Notes under the pieces: generated by a model
The model's database searches: none
Told to the model about the DNA's origin: nothing
What the model saw: only the letters and a program-made list of their open reading frames with translations
Part shown: positions 31,221-39,231 of the stretch, in pieces
Layout: the number at the start of each line of letters is the position of its first letter
Numbering within the stretch: the stretch's first letter is position 1
Origin: Lentzea aerocolonigenes
GTDB taxonomy: Bacteria > Actinomycetota > Actinomycetes > Mycobacteriales > Pseudonocardiaceae
DNA length: 41,057 bases
Direction of reading: 5' to 3'
NCBI RefSeq assembly: GCF_000974445.1
Contig: NZ_BBOJ01000042.1
Span: forward strand, 1 to 41,057
Program-made: the position numbers and the translations under genes

Positions 31221-32017
31221 GCTCACGAACCATCCCCACCTGGCGCAAACTCGCCTGGGCGGCCTGGCGTGCCCCGTCGGACCCCCAGTTCTACGGCGAG
31301 CTTGACCTCGACGCGACCGCGTTGCTCGCCTACGTCGACCACGTCCGTGAGACGAGTGGTACGCGTGTGACGATCACGCATCTCATCGGGCGCGCGGTGG
31401 CCCACGGACTCGTGCAGGTACCCGAACTGCGGGTGCGCGTGGCGTTCGGGCGGGAGTACGAGCGCGAGACCGCCGACGTCTTCTTCATCACCTCTGTCGA
31501 GAACGGCAAGGAGCTCAGCGGCGTGAAGATCACCGACGTCGAGCACAAGTCCGCGGTCGACGTCGCCGACGAGCTGACCCGCAGGCACGCCGCGATCGTC
31601 TCGGGCGCCGATCCGGAGTTCGGCAGGAGCAAGGCGTTGCTCGGATGGCTGCCGATCTGGCTGTTGCGCCCGGTGATGAGGTGCGGGGCGTGGCTCACCA
31701 CGGCGCTCAACCTCGACCTGAAAGCGCTCGGCATGCCGCGCCAGGCCTTCGGCGGGGCCATGGTGACCTCGGTGGGGATGTGGGGTGTGCGGCGGGCGTT
31801 CTCGCCGCTGGCGGCGTACTACCGGATGCCGGTCCTGGTGCTGGTGGGCGCGGTGGAACAGCGGCCGGTGGTCGTCGACGGCGAAGTGGTGGCCCGGCCG
31901 GTGCTGGGGGTCACGGCGACCTTCGACCACCGCTACGTCGACGGGTCACAGGCGGTGCGGTTCGCGGCGGCGGCGCGGGAGTACTGCGCCGACCCCCGCG
32001 CCTTCGAACCGGTGTGA
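31217..32017 (+). CDS. E2-type 2-oxoacid dehydrogenase acyltransferase catalytic domain, stand-alone
   Basis: The product is 266 aa with only the catalytic domain of dihydrolipoamide acyltransferases. HRYVDG (FDHRYVDGSQ, about 235-241) is the HxxxDG active site. No lipoyl or subunit-binding domain is present, and the start VSSRTIPTWRKLAWAAWRAPSDPQ is not that of a full E2. Its fold family also includes chloramphenicol acetyltransferase. The tight coupling to the membrane acyltransferase suggests that both modify the same product. Substrate unknown. Confidence 0.85.
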   Translation: MSSRTIPTWRKLAWAAWRAPSDPQFYGELDLDATALLAYVDHVRETSGTRVTITHLIGRAVAHGLVQVPELRVRVAFGREYERETADVFFITSVENGKELSGVKITDVEHKSAVDVADELTRRHAAIVSGADPEFGRSKALLGWLPIWLLRPVMRCGAWLTTALNLDLKALGMPRQAFGGAMVTSVGMWGVRRAFSPLAAYYRMPVLVLVGAVEQRPVVVDGEVVARPVLGVTATFDHRYVDGSQAVRFAAAAREYCADPRAFEPV

Positions 32018-32051
32018 CCGTCAGCTCTGCACTGCGACGACCGTGCCCGGA

Positions 32052-32234
32052 TCACCCGGCGCGGTGGAAGTGCACGCGCAGGTTCGTGGTCTCGCCGCTC
32101 GGGGAGGTCGGCGTGGAGGTCGGCGCCGCCGGTTCCGTTCGGTCGCCGCGCAACCTGACCAGCACGACGACGAGATCCAGGACAACGGTGGTGGCGGCGA
32201 CCGCGGCGATGACGATCCGCGTTCGTCTGGTCAT
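32052..32234 (-). CDS. Small single-helix membrane protein
   Basis: The product is 60 aa with a membrane helix (RIVIAAVAATTVVLDLVVVLV) followed by a Thr/Pro/Ser-rich tail. The ATG is one base after the stop of the upstream gene, which supports a real two-gene unit. No family recognised; it may anchor or guard something at the membrane. Confidence 0.6.
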   Translation of the reverse strand: MTRRTRIVIAAVAATTVVLDLVVVLVRLRGDRTEPAAPTSTPTSPSGETTNLRVHFHRAG

Positions 32235-32235
32235 G

Positions 32236-32487
32236 TCACGCCACTGCCAACGAGCGCAGCACCTGGAAACCGGACGCGGTCAGGACAGCCGGCGACGGAC
32301 TGCCGAACGCCGCTTCACTCACAGGACGGAACAACCCGCCCGTGAACAGCTCGACCGTGGCGGTGAAGTCACACCACAGACCATCGACGCTCAGGCTCGG
32401 GGTGCGCCCGCACACCAGCTCGCCACGTCCGTCCGCGATCGCCTGCAGCATCGCCCGGTGCCTCGCCGTGTAGCCGTTGGTCGTCAT
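32236..32487 (-). CDS. Unrecognised 83-aa protein
   Basis: MTTNGYTARHRAMLQAIADGRGELVCGRTPSLSVDGLWCDFTATVELFTGG... The AGGGGAG ribosome site 5 nt before the ATG supports the start; the longer frame has none. Predicted helix followed by strands; two cysteines. I do not recognise it. It diverges from the site-2 protease gene and shares its upstream region. Confidence 0.7.
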   Translation of the reverse strand: MTTNGYTARHRAMLQAIADGRGELVCGRTPSLSVDGLWCDFTATVELFTGGLFRPVSEAAFGSPSPAVLTASGFQVLRSLAVA

Positions 32488-32578
32488 GTCGCTCCCCTTT
32501 CCTCCGCGTTTCCGGCAACTGAGGTGAGCCTGCTCTTCACCGCGGACGTGATGCAGAACACAAGGTGACCACGAGTCC

Positions 32579-32592
32579 GGGACCATTGCCGC
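32579..32592 (+). promoter_or_regulatory. DosR-like box upstream of the site-2 protease gene
   Basis: GGGAC-CATT-GCCGC lies 58 nt before the ATG. The left arm is perfect and the right arm is 3 of 5. The constant spacing supports it. The 163-nt gap 32488-32650 holds this site and the perfect-arm copy at 32637-32650. Confidence 0.4.
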
Positions 32593-32636
32593 GGACGGGA
32601 CAGACCTCGGTCTCTGCTCCCGGCCCCGGCCGGGTC

Positions 32637-32650
32637 GGGACGCTGGTCCC
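32637..32650. promoter_or_regulatory. Perfect-arm DosR-like palindrome touching the site-2 protease start codon
   Basis: GGGAC-GCTG-GTCCC ends directly at the ATG (32651). In that place it cannot be a normal activator site for a transcript starting upstream. It may be a second, negative-acting site, or the true start codon lies downstream. Confidence 0.45.
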
Positions 32651-33802
32651 ATGAACACCGGACTGCCTTCGATTCCGCTCGGGCGGGTGCGTGGCATCGT
32701 GGTCGGCGCTCACTGGTCGACGCTCGTGGCGGTCATCGTGATCGCGCAGGTCGTCGCGATGTCCGTGCTTCCGCAGGCGGCACCGGGCCACGCCACGGTC
32801 GTCTACTGGATCGCGGGCGTGCTGTCCGCACTCGCGTTCATGCTGTCGTTGCTGGCTCACGAGCTCGCACACGCGCTCGCCGCGCAACGGTTCGGCGTCG
32901 GCGTCGACCGCATCGACCTGTGGCTGCTCGGTGGCGTGTCGCGGCTGTCGTCCTCGCCGCGCAGCCCGAGAGCCGCGTTCCTGATCGCCGTGGCGGGTCC
33001 TGCCACGAGTGTGGTCGTCGCGGTCCTCGCGGGCGCCGCCGGCACCGGGCTCGCGTCGTGGGGCGCACCCGCGCTCATCAGCTCTCCTCTGCTGTGGCTG
33101 GCCATCACCAACGGCGTGCTGGCCGTGTTCAACCTGGTGCCCGCCGCACCGCTGGACGGCGGCCGCGTGCTCGCCGCAGCCGTGTGGTGGCGCACGGGCG
33201 ACGAACATCGCGGCACGAAGACGGCGGCCTTGGCGGGCCGGGCGTTCGGCCTGGCGCTGGTCGCGTTCGGGCTCATGCAGGTCTTCGCCGGCGCGCTGTC
33301 CGGACTGTGGCTGGTGCTGCTCGGTGCGTACCTGGTCGTGAGCAGCGCCGCGGAACAGTCCGCGAACGAGATGAAGCACCGGCTCGGCGGCGTGCGCGTG
33401 CGTGACGTCATGATCCCGGACCCTCCGATCGCGCCGGGCTGGTGGACCGTGGGGACGTTCCTGGCCGGCCTCGCCACCGGCCCGCACCGGCTCGTGTTCC
33501 CGGTGGTGTCGTTCGACGGTGCCGTCGTGGGGTCCGTCGGCCTCGCGGAGCTCGTCCGCGTGCCCGACCCGCTCAACACCAGGATCAGTGACGTGTGCCG
33601 CGCTCCCTCCGTGGAGACCGTCACGTCCCCGGACGAAAAGCTGCTCGACGTCCTCGGCAAGGCGCCGCTCAGACAAGGGCGGGATCTCGTGCTCGTCCTG
33701 CGCGACGAGCACCTCGTGGGCGTCATCGGACCCGAGGACGTGGCCTGGGCGCTGGAACTTTCCCGCAGCGCGCCGCTCACCCGTCACGGGGTGACGTCCT
33801 GA
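32651..33802 (+). CDS. Site-2 (RIP) metalloprotease with two CBS domains
   Basis: The product is 383 aa. HELAH (70-74) is the zinc-binding HExxH, and NLVPAAPLDGGRV is the second zinc-site motif. Six or so membrane helices span about 15-235, and two CBS repeats fill the C-terminus. It is of the Rv2625c type, a DosR-regulon member in M. tuberculosis. It should cut membrane-bound substrates, possibly anti-sigma factors, with CBS control by a nucleotide. Start MNTGLPSIPLGRVRGI matches the family start. Confidence 0.92.
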   Translation: MNTGLPSIPLGRVRGIVVGAHWSTLVAVIVIAQVVAMSVLPQAAPGHATVVYWIAGVLSALAFMLSLLAHELAHALAAQRFGVGVDRIDLWLLGGVSRLSSSPRSPRAAFLIAVAGPATSVVVAVLAGAAGTGLASWGAPALISSPLLWLAITNGVLAVFNLVPAAPLDGGRVLAAAVWWRTGDEHRGTKTAALAGRAFGLALVAFGLMQVFAGALSGLWLVLLGAYLVVSSAAEQSANEMKHRLGGVRVRDVMIPDPPIAPGWWTVGTFLAGLATGPHRLVFPVVSFDGAVVGSVGLAELVRVPDPLNTRISDVCRAPSVETVTSPDEKLLDVLGKAPLRQGRDLVLVLRDEHLVGVIGPEDVAWALELSRSAPLTRHGVTS

Positions 33803-33834
33803 GGTCCGCGGCAGTGGCCGACGGCCCCGCACAC

Positions 33835-33849
33835 GTGACCGAAGGTCAC
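33835..33849. promoter_or_regulatory. Palindrome upstream of the DUF4342 operon
   Basis: GTGACC-GAA-GGTCAC is a perfect palindrome 51 nt before the ATG at 33901. Its arms resemble the DosR-like boxes, but the spacing is one base longer (GTGAC-N5-GTCAC). It may be a related or different operator. Confidence 0.4.
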
Positions 33850-33900
33850 TGCCCTGCGGCCTCACGCAGGGAGACCGTTGTGGTGGAAGGGAGACCAACC

Positions 33901-34155
33901 ATGTCCATCGAACAGAAGCCCGAGACCCGCCTGCGTGGCGACGCACTCGTGGAGAGGGCCAAGCAGCTCATCCACGAGGGCAACTTCCGGCGGCTGATCA
34001 TCAAGAACGACAAGGGACACACGGTGATGGAGGTCCCGGTCACCGCGGGTGTGGTGGCCGCGATCGCCGCGCCCGTCGTCACGGCCGTCGGTGCCATCGC
34101 CGCGCTCGCGAGCGACTGGACCATCGAGGTCGAACGCCAGGGAGAGCAGCCGTGA
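33901..34155 (+). CDS. DUF4342 family protein
   Basis: The product is 84 aa: DALVERAKQLIHEGNFRRLIIKNDKGHTVMEVPVTAGVVAAIAAPVVTAVGAIAALASDWTIEVER. It follows the DUF4342 pattern, with one membrane-inserting hydrophobic segment. Function unknown; it is often next to LiaF-like or DUF2157-type membrane genes. It is coupled to the next gene (GTGA). Confidence 0.88.
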   Translation: MSIEQKPETRLRGDALVERAKQLIHEGNFRRLIIKNDKGHTVMEVPVTAGVVAAIAAPVVTAVGAIAALASDWTIEVERQGEQP

Positions 34156-34805
34156 AACCCGTGCGGCTGTGGATCGGGCTGGTGCTGCTCGCGCTCGGCG
34201 TGTTCGGCATCCTCGACGCCGTCGGCGTGCTCGACTCCGGTCCGGTCATCGCGGACTGGTGGCCGGCCGCGGTGGTCGTGCTCGGCCTCGTCGCCATGAT
34301 CGCGGAACGGCGGGTGTCGCTCGGGCCGGTCGTGATCGTCGTGCTCGGCCTCGTGCTGCTCGCGGGCACCCTCGACTGGACGAGCGGGGACCTCCTGGTG
34401 CCCACGCTGCTCGCCGGGGTGGGGGTCGCGGTGCTCATCGGCCTGCGGCGGCACCACGGGACTCGTACGCCCATCGCGATGTTCGGCGGTGCCAGCACGA
34501 AGGAGCGGTCGAAGCACCTGCGGCACGCCGACGTGTCGGCCATCTTCGGAGGCGCCACGCTCGACCTCCGGGAGGCGCACATCGACAAGGACGCGGACAT
34601 CGACGCGTTCGCGCTCTTCGGCGGAGTCGACGTCCTCGTGCCCGAGGGCTGGCGCGTCTCGGTCGGCGGGCTGCCGTTCATGGGCGGCATCGACGACAAG
34701 ACGAGCAACGACGAGCGCGAACTCCCCGATGACGCGCCGGTGCTGACCGTGAACGGCACGGCGCTGTTCGGTGCCGTCGTGGTCGCGAACCAACCGAAAC
34801 CATGA
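34152..34805 (+). CDS. LiaF-like membrane protein
   Basis: The product is 217 aa with four membrane helices in the first 100 residues. A C-terminal LiaF-like beta-solenoid follows (VSAIFGGATLDLREAHIDKDADIDAFALFGGVDVLVPEGWRV). LiaF proteins act in envelope stress sensing. No LiaRS pair lies here. Start GTG overlaps the DUF4342 stop. Confidence 0.88.
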   Translation: MKPVRLWIGLVLLALGVFGILDAVGVLDSGPVIADWWPAAVVVLGLVAMIAERRVSLGPVVIVVLGLVLLAGTLDWTSGDLLVPTLLAGVGVAVLIGLRRHHGTRTPIAMFGGASTKERSKHLRHADVSAIFGGATLDLREAHIDKDADIDAFALFGGVDVLVPEGWRVSVGGLPFMGGIDDKTSNDERELPDDAPVLTVNGTALFGAVVVANQPKP

Positions 34806-34817
34806 CCGACCGCGCCG

Positions 34818-35072
34818 GTGGAGCCGGGCGGAATCGCCGCACTGGTGCTGCCGGCGCTCGTGCACGTCTGCTGGCGGGCGCGGCAACGGTGGCCGCCTGA
34901 CTGTTGCCTGCGGTGTCCTGACTCCGCCGGCGTCGAGTACCGCGGAGAGTGCTTGCGGCTGCACCCGTTGACCGTCATCGTCGCAGTCGCGACCGGTGTG
35001 GTGCCGGGGGGCGTTGTTCGCCGTCCCGGTCGTGTTGACCGCACGGGAGATCTGGCATCGAGAGGGTGGTGA
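34818..35072 (+). pseudogene. Possible small membrane protein gene with a frameshift in a G6 run
   Basis: The frame from GTG 34818 reads VEPGGIAALVLPALVHVCWRARQRW with a cysteine cluster (CCLRC...C), then LTVIVAVATGVVPG. There it hits G6 at 35006-35011. Dropping one G gives ALFAVPVVLTAREIWHREGGDH, which completes a natural-looking membrane helix and tail. As given, the frame instead runs into a basic tail and ends at 35072. It could be a real mutation or a base-calling error. No family recognised, so the gene itself is uncertain. Confidence 0.4.
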
Positions 35073-35074
35073 CC

Positions 35075-36007
35075 ATGGCGCTGACCGCGCGGCAGAAGGA
35101 GACGCTGCACGAGCTGACGACGCGCGGAGTGCTGTCGGCTGAACAGGAAAGCACGGTGATCGCGGCGCTCGAGGACACCCGCGCACCGTCGCGTCTCGCC
35201 GATCGCATCGCCGAGATCGCCGCGTACCTCGGCGGCGGGCTGGTGCTCGGAGGTGCCGCACTGGTGCTCGGAGTCTCCTGGGAGGACCTGACCAGGCCGG
35301 CGAAGGTCGCGGTGCTCGGCGGGGCCACCGCGGCGCTGATCGTCGCCGCTCTCGTCGTGGCGGGCGGACTGTCTGCGGTGCGGACGGTCTCGCACCGCAG
35401 GCGGCGTGTGGTGAGCACGCTCTTCTCGCTCGCCGCCGTGACGGCCGCGTTCACCGCCGGCACGGCGGTGAGTTCACACGAGGTCGTGGTGGGGGCGACG
35501 ACGGGTCTGGTCGTGGCGGCCGCCGCGTACGTCCTGGTCACCACCGCACTGGCCTACTTGACGTTGGCAGCGGCGGCGATCGGCGCGGTTCTCGCGTGGG
35601 TCACCGAGCTGGTGCCCGACAGCGTGCTTCCCGGCGCCGCGGCGTTGTTCGCACTCGGCGTCATCGGCATGTTCCTGTCCGTTGTGGACGTTCTGCGGCC
35701 CACCCAGCTCGCGCTCGCCGTCGGTGCCGCCACAGCCCTCTTCGGTGCGCAGCAACCGTTGGGCGGCCATGCGCCGGTGGCCTACGCGCTCACCGCCTGC
35801 CTCGCGCTCGTCTGCTTCGCCACCTACTTCGGGGTGCGTTCGACGGTTCTGCTCGTGGCGGGCGTGGTGGCCACGACGATCGTCGTGCCGGAAGTGGTGT
35901 GGGACCTCACCGATGGCGCCGTGGGCGGGGGCGTGCTGCTCCTCGTGGCCGGTGCGGTGTTGCTCGCCACCAGCCTGGGCAGCACGTGGATGCGCCGCAC
36001 GCGCTGA
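35075..36007 (+). CDS. DUF2157-like multi-pass membrane protein
   Basis: The product is 310 aa with about ten membrane helices after an N-terminal cytoplasmic helix pair (RQKETLHELTTRGVLSAEQESTVIAALED). It follows the DUF2157 pattern. GAGGG lies 8 nt before the ATG at 35075; GTG codons at 35066 and 35069 are alternatives. Function unknown. Confidence 0.82.
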   Translation: MALTARQKETLHELTTRGVLSAEQESTVIAALEDTRAPSRLADRIAEIAAYLGGGLVLGGAALVLGVSWEDLTRPAKVAVLGGATAALIVAALVVAGGLSAVRTVSHRRRRVVSTLFSLAAVTAAFTAGTAVSSHEVVVGATTGLVVAAAAYVLVTTALAYLTLAAAAIGAVLAWVTELVPDSVLPGAAALFALGVIGMFLSVVDVLRPTQLALAVGAATALFGAQQPLGGHAPVAYALTACLALVCFATYFGVRSTVLLVAGVVATTIVVPEVVWDLTDGAVGGGVLLLVAGAVLLATSLGSTWMRRTR

Positions 36008-36054
36008 GATTTGGCCACTTGGGAGACCAACCCGCACCGCAAGAGACTGCTGGC

Positions 36055-36792
36055 ATGGACAACTGGCGAAGATCAGTGGTGCCCGCTCTCCTCGCGACCG
36101 CGGGCTTGGTGCTCTGGCCGATCGGCACCGCCTCCGCGCAGCCGCCGCCCACCTGCAACGGCCTGGCCGCGACGCAGGTCGGGACGAACGGTGACGACGT
36201 GTTGTTCGGCACCAACGGTCCGGACGTGTTCGTGACCCTCGGCGGCGACGACGTCGTGTTCGGTCTCAACGGAAACGACACGGCATGCCTGGGGGCCGGT
36301 GCCGACGAGTTCTTCGGTGGCAACGGAAACGACTGGGCCAGCGGAGAGGCGGGGGCCGACACCCTCAACGGTGAAGCGGGCAACGACACGCTTCTCGGTG
36401 GCGAAGGTCCGGACCGCCTCGACGGTGCAGCCGGCAACGACATCCTCAACGGCGGTGCGGCCGCAGACATCATCGAGGGCGGTCCGGGCGACGACACCGT
36501 CAACGCCGGTGCAGGTGCCGACTCCGTCAACGGTGGCGACGGCGCCGACACCCTCAACGGTCAGAACGGCGCGGACCGGATGAACGGCGGCAACGGCAAC
36601 GACCGTCTCAACGGCGGTGCGGGCGTCGACGACCTCGACGGCGGCGCCGGGAACGACGTCCTCAACGGTGACGCGGGCAACGACACGCTCACCGACCCGT
36701 CCGGGCTGGACGTCGGGGACGGTGGAGCCGGTCAGGCAGATCGCTGCGACTCGCGCTTCGAGTCGCTGTCCAACTGCGAGATCATCTTCTGA
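36055..36792 (+). CDS. Secreted RTX-type calcium-binding repeat protein
   Basis: The product is 245 aa. It has a Sec signal peptide (about 1-28, cleavage near ASA-QPPP). About twelve nonapeptide repeats of the GGxGxDxLx type (for example NGEAGNDTLLGGEGPDRLDG) form a calcium beta-roll across about 45-220, and two Cys close the C-terminus (CDSRFESLSNCEIIF). No catalytic domain is seen. In Gram-positives such proteins use Sec and fold on calcium binding outside the cell. The repeats make the gene prone to length change. Confidence 0.9.
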   Translation: MDNWRRSVVPALLATAGLVLWPIGTASAQPPPTCNGLAATQVGTNGDDVLFGTNGPDVFVTLGGDDVVFGLNGNDTACLGAGADEFFGGNGNDWASGEAGADTLNGEAGNDTLLGGEGPDRLDGAAGNDILNGGAAADIIEGGPGDDTVNAGAGADSVNGGDGADTLNGQNGADRMNGGNGNDRLNGGAGVDDLDGGAGNDVLNGDAGNDTLTDPSGLDVGDGGAGQADRCDSRFESLSNCEIIF

Positions 36793-36821
36793 GAGGTGGA
36801 CTCCGCCTCGTGCCACGCCTG

Positions 36822-36859
36822 TGTGGCCGTGTTCGCGTCACTCCACGACCACGGCCACA
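36822..36859. terminator. Hairpin between convergent genes
   Basis: TGTGGCCGTG (36822-36831) pairs perfectly with CACGGCCACA (36850-36859) around an 18-nt loop. It lies between the stop codons of the RTX gene (36792) and the DUF4389 gene (36881), so it can serve both strands. No T-run follows, as is common in actinomycetes. Confidence 0.55.
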
Positions 36860-36880
36860 TCCGGACGGATCCGCCGGCGA

Positions 36881-38266
36881 CTACGTCACCGAGGGCGTCG
36901 TGTCGTCGCGCCGGGACTGACTGGCGGTGAGCGCGGCCACCAGCATCAGGACCAGTCCCAGCACCGCCAGCACGCCGCCACCGACGATCAGGCCGATCGA
37001 CACCGGCCGCAGCGCGGGCACTTCGGCCTGTGCCGCGAGACGGGTGTCGACGACTCGCGAGCCGTCGGAGTTCAGCACGACAGCGGTCCAGTTGCCCTGG
37101 TCGGCCCGCCAGGTCACCTCGCCGGTACCGGAGGCCGCCCAGAACGTCTGCGCGGCGGGGTCAGCGGGCATGCCGCCGCCGCGGTGCACGTAGCTCACCC
37201 GCGACTGGGCCATGGTCACCTCGTCGTGCTCCACATCGGACAGATAACGCGTGACGTCGTCCGTCCTGGCGATGCCGATGAACACGTCGTTGTCCGCCTT
37301 CACCCGGACCTCGCCGAGCCAGCTGTCCGCGAGTCCCCAGTCCGCGTCCGTCCACCGCAGTTCCACCGTGCCGAACTCCAGTGCGTAACCCGTGCCGTGG
37401 AACGACTCCGCGCGGGTGCTGAGGAACCCGGCCGCGTCGCGTTGCGTCGAGTCGGCCCAGAGCCCGAACCCGCCCGTGCCGCCGATCGCGGCACCGGTGA
37501 TCAGCAGCAGTGCCCCGATCACCACCGAGATCACGCGCCCCGGCGTCCAGCCGGGATGTCCGGGTGCGGGAGCGGGTGGCGCCTGGTCGATCGTCGTCGT
37601 GCCCGGTTCGTCGCCGCCGGAGTCGAACCGGAACGGTGGATAGGCGTCCGTCATCAGTCCGGCGTAGGCGGCCACGCGCAGCGCCCAGCGGTCCATGCCG
37701 AGCACGAAGTCGAACAGGCTCTTCGGATACTTGCCGGTGAAGAGCAGTGCCACGCCCGCGAAGACGACCAGCAGGCTGATCAGGCCGCCGCCGGTGTTGC
37801 GGATCGTCTCACCCGCCTGGTAGGTGACGTACGTGCCACCGCCGACGAAGAACCCGACGATCAGGTAGTGCGGAATGGCGAGCAGCCACCACTTCACCAG
37901 GACCAGCCCGCGGGACAGGTGTTCCGGGTAGGCGATGTCGAGCGTCGCCGGGTAGTCCGGCTCGGCGCCGAGGCTGAACGGCGGGTAGCGGTCGGTCGCC
38001 AGCGCGCCGTAGGTGTAGTAGGCGACGCGCCACGACCAGCGCAGCACGCCGACGTTGAAGTCGAACAACGCGCGCGGATAGCGACCGGTGAACAGGATCG
38101 CGAAGAACGCGACCACGCTGAACACCGCGAACCCCAGCCACAGGAACGCGAGCACCAGGTAGTGCGGAATCGCGAGGAACCACTTCACCAGCCACAACCA
38201 CCGGCTCAGGCCGGGGTCGAGCCGCGCGTGCACGTGCACCGGATAACCGGCGGCAGCAGTGGTCAT
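36881..38266 (-). CDS. Membrane protein with two DUF4389 domains
   Basis: The product is 461 aa. Two DUF4389 units, each with WLVKWFLAIPHYLVL-type and FTGRYPRALFDF / TGKYPKSLFDFVLG motifs, fill about the first 220 residues. A proline-rich linker, a helix, an external domain and a final helix near the C-terminus follow. The second ATG (38266) suits the GGGAGG site better than the one at 38269. It is the last gene of the usp-osmC unit. Function unknown. Confidence 0.86.
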   Translation of the reverse strand: MTTAAAGYPVHVHARLDPGLSRWLWLVKWFLAIPHYLVLAFLWLGFAVFSVVAFFAILFTGRYPRALFDFNVGVLRWSWRVAYYTYGALATDRYPPFSLGAEPDYPATLDIAYPEHLSRGLVLVKWWLLAIPHYLIVGFFVGGGTYVTYQAGETIRNTGGGLISLLVVFAGVALLFTGKYPKSLFDFVLGMDRWALRVAAYAGLMTDAYPPFRFDSGGDEPGTTTIDQAPPAPAPGHPGWTPGRVISVVIGALLLITGAAIGGTGGFGLWADSTQRDAAGFLSTRAESFHGTGYALEFGTVELRWTDADWGLADSWLGEVRVKADNDVFIGIARTDDVTRYLSDVEHDEVTMAQSRVSYVHRGGGMPADPAAQTFWAASGTGEVTWRADQGNWTAVVLNSDGSRVVDTRLAAQAEVPALRPVSIGLIVGGGVLAVLGLVLMLVAALTASQSRRDDTTPSVT

Positions 38267-38724
38267 CATTGCCTCCCTGCGTTTCCTCGCCCGGCAGGTG
38301 CTCGTTCGGCGGGATCCCCCTCGTCACCCGAGTCGACCCGGATCTCGACCGCCGGCGGCTGCCGGAGCGTGTTGTGGACGGTGCAGTGGTCCGCGACCGC
38401 CTGCAACGCTGCTTTCTGTTGCGGCGTCAGCGAAGTCTTGACTTGAACGGTGACGCGGATCTCGGCCACGCGGGCCGGCCGGTCGGTCGCCATCTCGTAC
38501 TCGGCGTGCACGACGTGCCCGGCGTCCGAGAGCTCGTGCCGGCGCAGGTACGCCCCGGAGTAGTGGGCGACGCACGTCGCGAGCGACACCACGAACAGCT
38601 CGATCGGCGACGGCCCGCGGTCGCTGTCCGGTTGGTCGGTGTGCAGTTCGTGAGCACGGAGCCGCACGACGAACTCGTCGCCGCGGACGTGCTCGACGGT
38701 GAGGCGGTGCAGTCCCGGGCTCAT
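38266..38724 (-). CDS. OsmC/Ohr-like peroxide-resistance protein
   Basis: The product is 152 aa. The two conserved redox cysteines are visible in VVSLATCVAHYSG and VADHCTVHNTL. OsmC proteins reduce organic peroxides in the cytoplasm. It overlaps usp upstream by 4 nt (ATGA) and the DUF4389 gene downstream. Confidence 0.9.
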   Translation of the reverse strand: MSPGLHRLTVEHVRGDEFVVRLRAHELHTDQPDSDRGPSPIELFVVSLATCVAHYSGAYLRRHELSDAGHVVHAEYEMATDRPARVAEIRVTVQVKTSLTPQQKAALQAVADHCTVHNTLRQPPAVEIRVDSGDEGDPAERAPAGRGNAGRQ

Positions 38725-39158
38725 GACGACTCCTTGATCACGACGACGGGGCAGACGGCGTGGTGCACGCAGTAGGCGCTCACCGAACCCAGGAGCAGTT
38801 CGACCGCCGCGCTGTGCCCCCGGTTGCCCACGACGAGCATTCGCGCGCCCCGGGACATCTCGACGAGCAGCTTCTTCACGTCGCCCTCGATGAGGATCCG
38901 CCGCACGACCACGTCGTCGAGGTCCGCCGTCGCCGCGTCGAGCACGGACCGGTTCGCCGCCTCGATGCTCGCCGGGTCCAGCCCGGAGACGGCAGGCCCG
39001 GGCGACATCATCACGCCGTAGTCCATGTGCCACACGGAGACGGCGTCGATCGGGCAGTCGTGCTGACGTGCTTCCTCGGCGGCCCAGCGAAGTGCCGCCG
39101 CACCGGCCGCCGACCCGTCGACGCCGACCACGATCGGCCGAGGTTCGTCATCGCTCAT
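38721..39158 (-). CDS. Universal stress protein, single domain
   Basis: The product is 145 aa. VVGVDGSAAGAAALRWA opens the fold, and VVGNRGHSAAVELLLGSVSAYCV is an intact ATP-binding motif (GxxG-x9-G-S). I chose the ATG at 39158, which gives the usual Usp N-terminus and the standard box spacing; a GTG eight codons earlier is possible. First gene of the usp-osmC-DUF4389 unit, with a DosR-like box 59 nt upstream. Confidence 0.92.
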   Translation of the reverse strand: MSDDEPRPIVVGVDGSAAGAAALRWAAEEARQHDCPIDAVSVWHMDYGVMMSPGPAVSGLDPASIEAANRSVLDAATADLDDVVVRRILIEGDVKKLLVEMSRGARMLVVGNRGHSAAVELLLGSVSAYCVHHAVCPVVVIKESS

Positions 39159-39217
39159 GTACTTCAGCGTCGCGGGAGGCACGCGTGCCGGTCAGTGGCC
39201 CGGGGCCCGCCCCGCAC

Positions 39218-39231
39218 GGGACCTTCGTCCT
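39218..39231 (-). promoter_or_regulatory. DosR-like box upstream of usp-osmC
   Basis: In the gene direction AGGAC-GAAG-GTCCC has one mismatch in ten arm positions, and lies 59 nt before the usp ATG. It touches the stop codon of the CBS-BON gene. Confidence 0.6.

Noticed and set aside
32565..32578. GTGACCACGAGTCC as a box for the 83-aa gene
   Set aside because: Only fits with a 5-nt spacer and a poor arm; distance to the ATG is about 77 nt.
36299..36583. RTX repeats as a DNA tandem repeat array or CRISPR
   Set aside because: The periodicity follows the nine-residue protein repeat and lies in frame in one coding sequence.
36617..38446. A 609-codon plus-strand frame opposite the DUF4389 gene
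   Set aside because: Low-complexity composition typical of a shadow; the minus strand carries well-defined DUF4389 and OsmC motifs.
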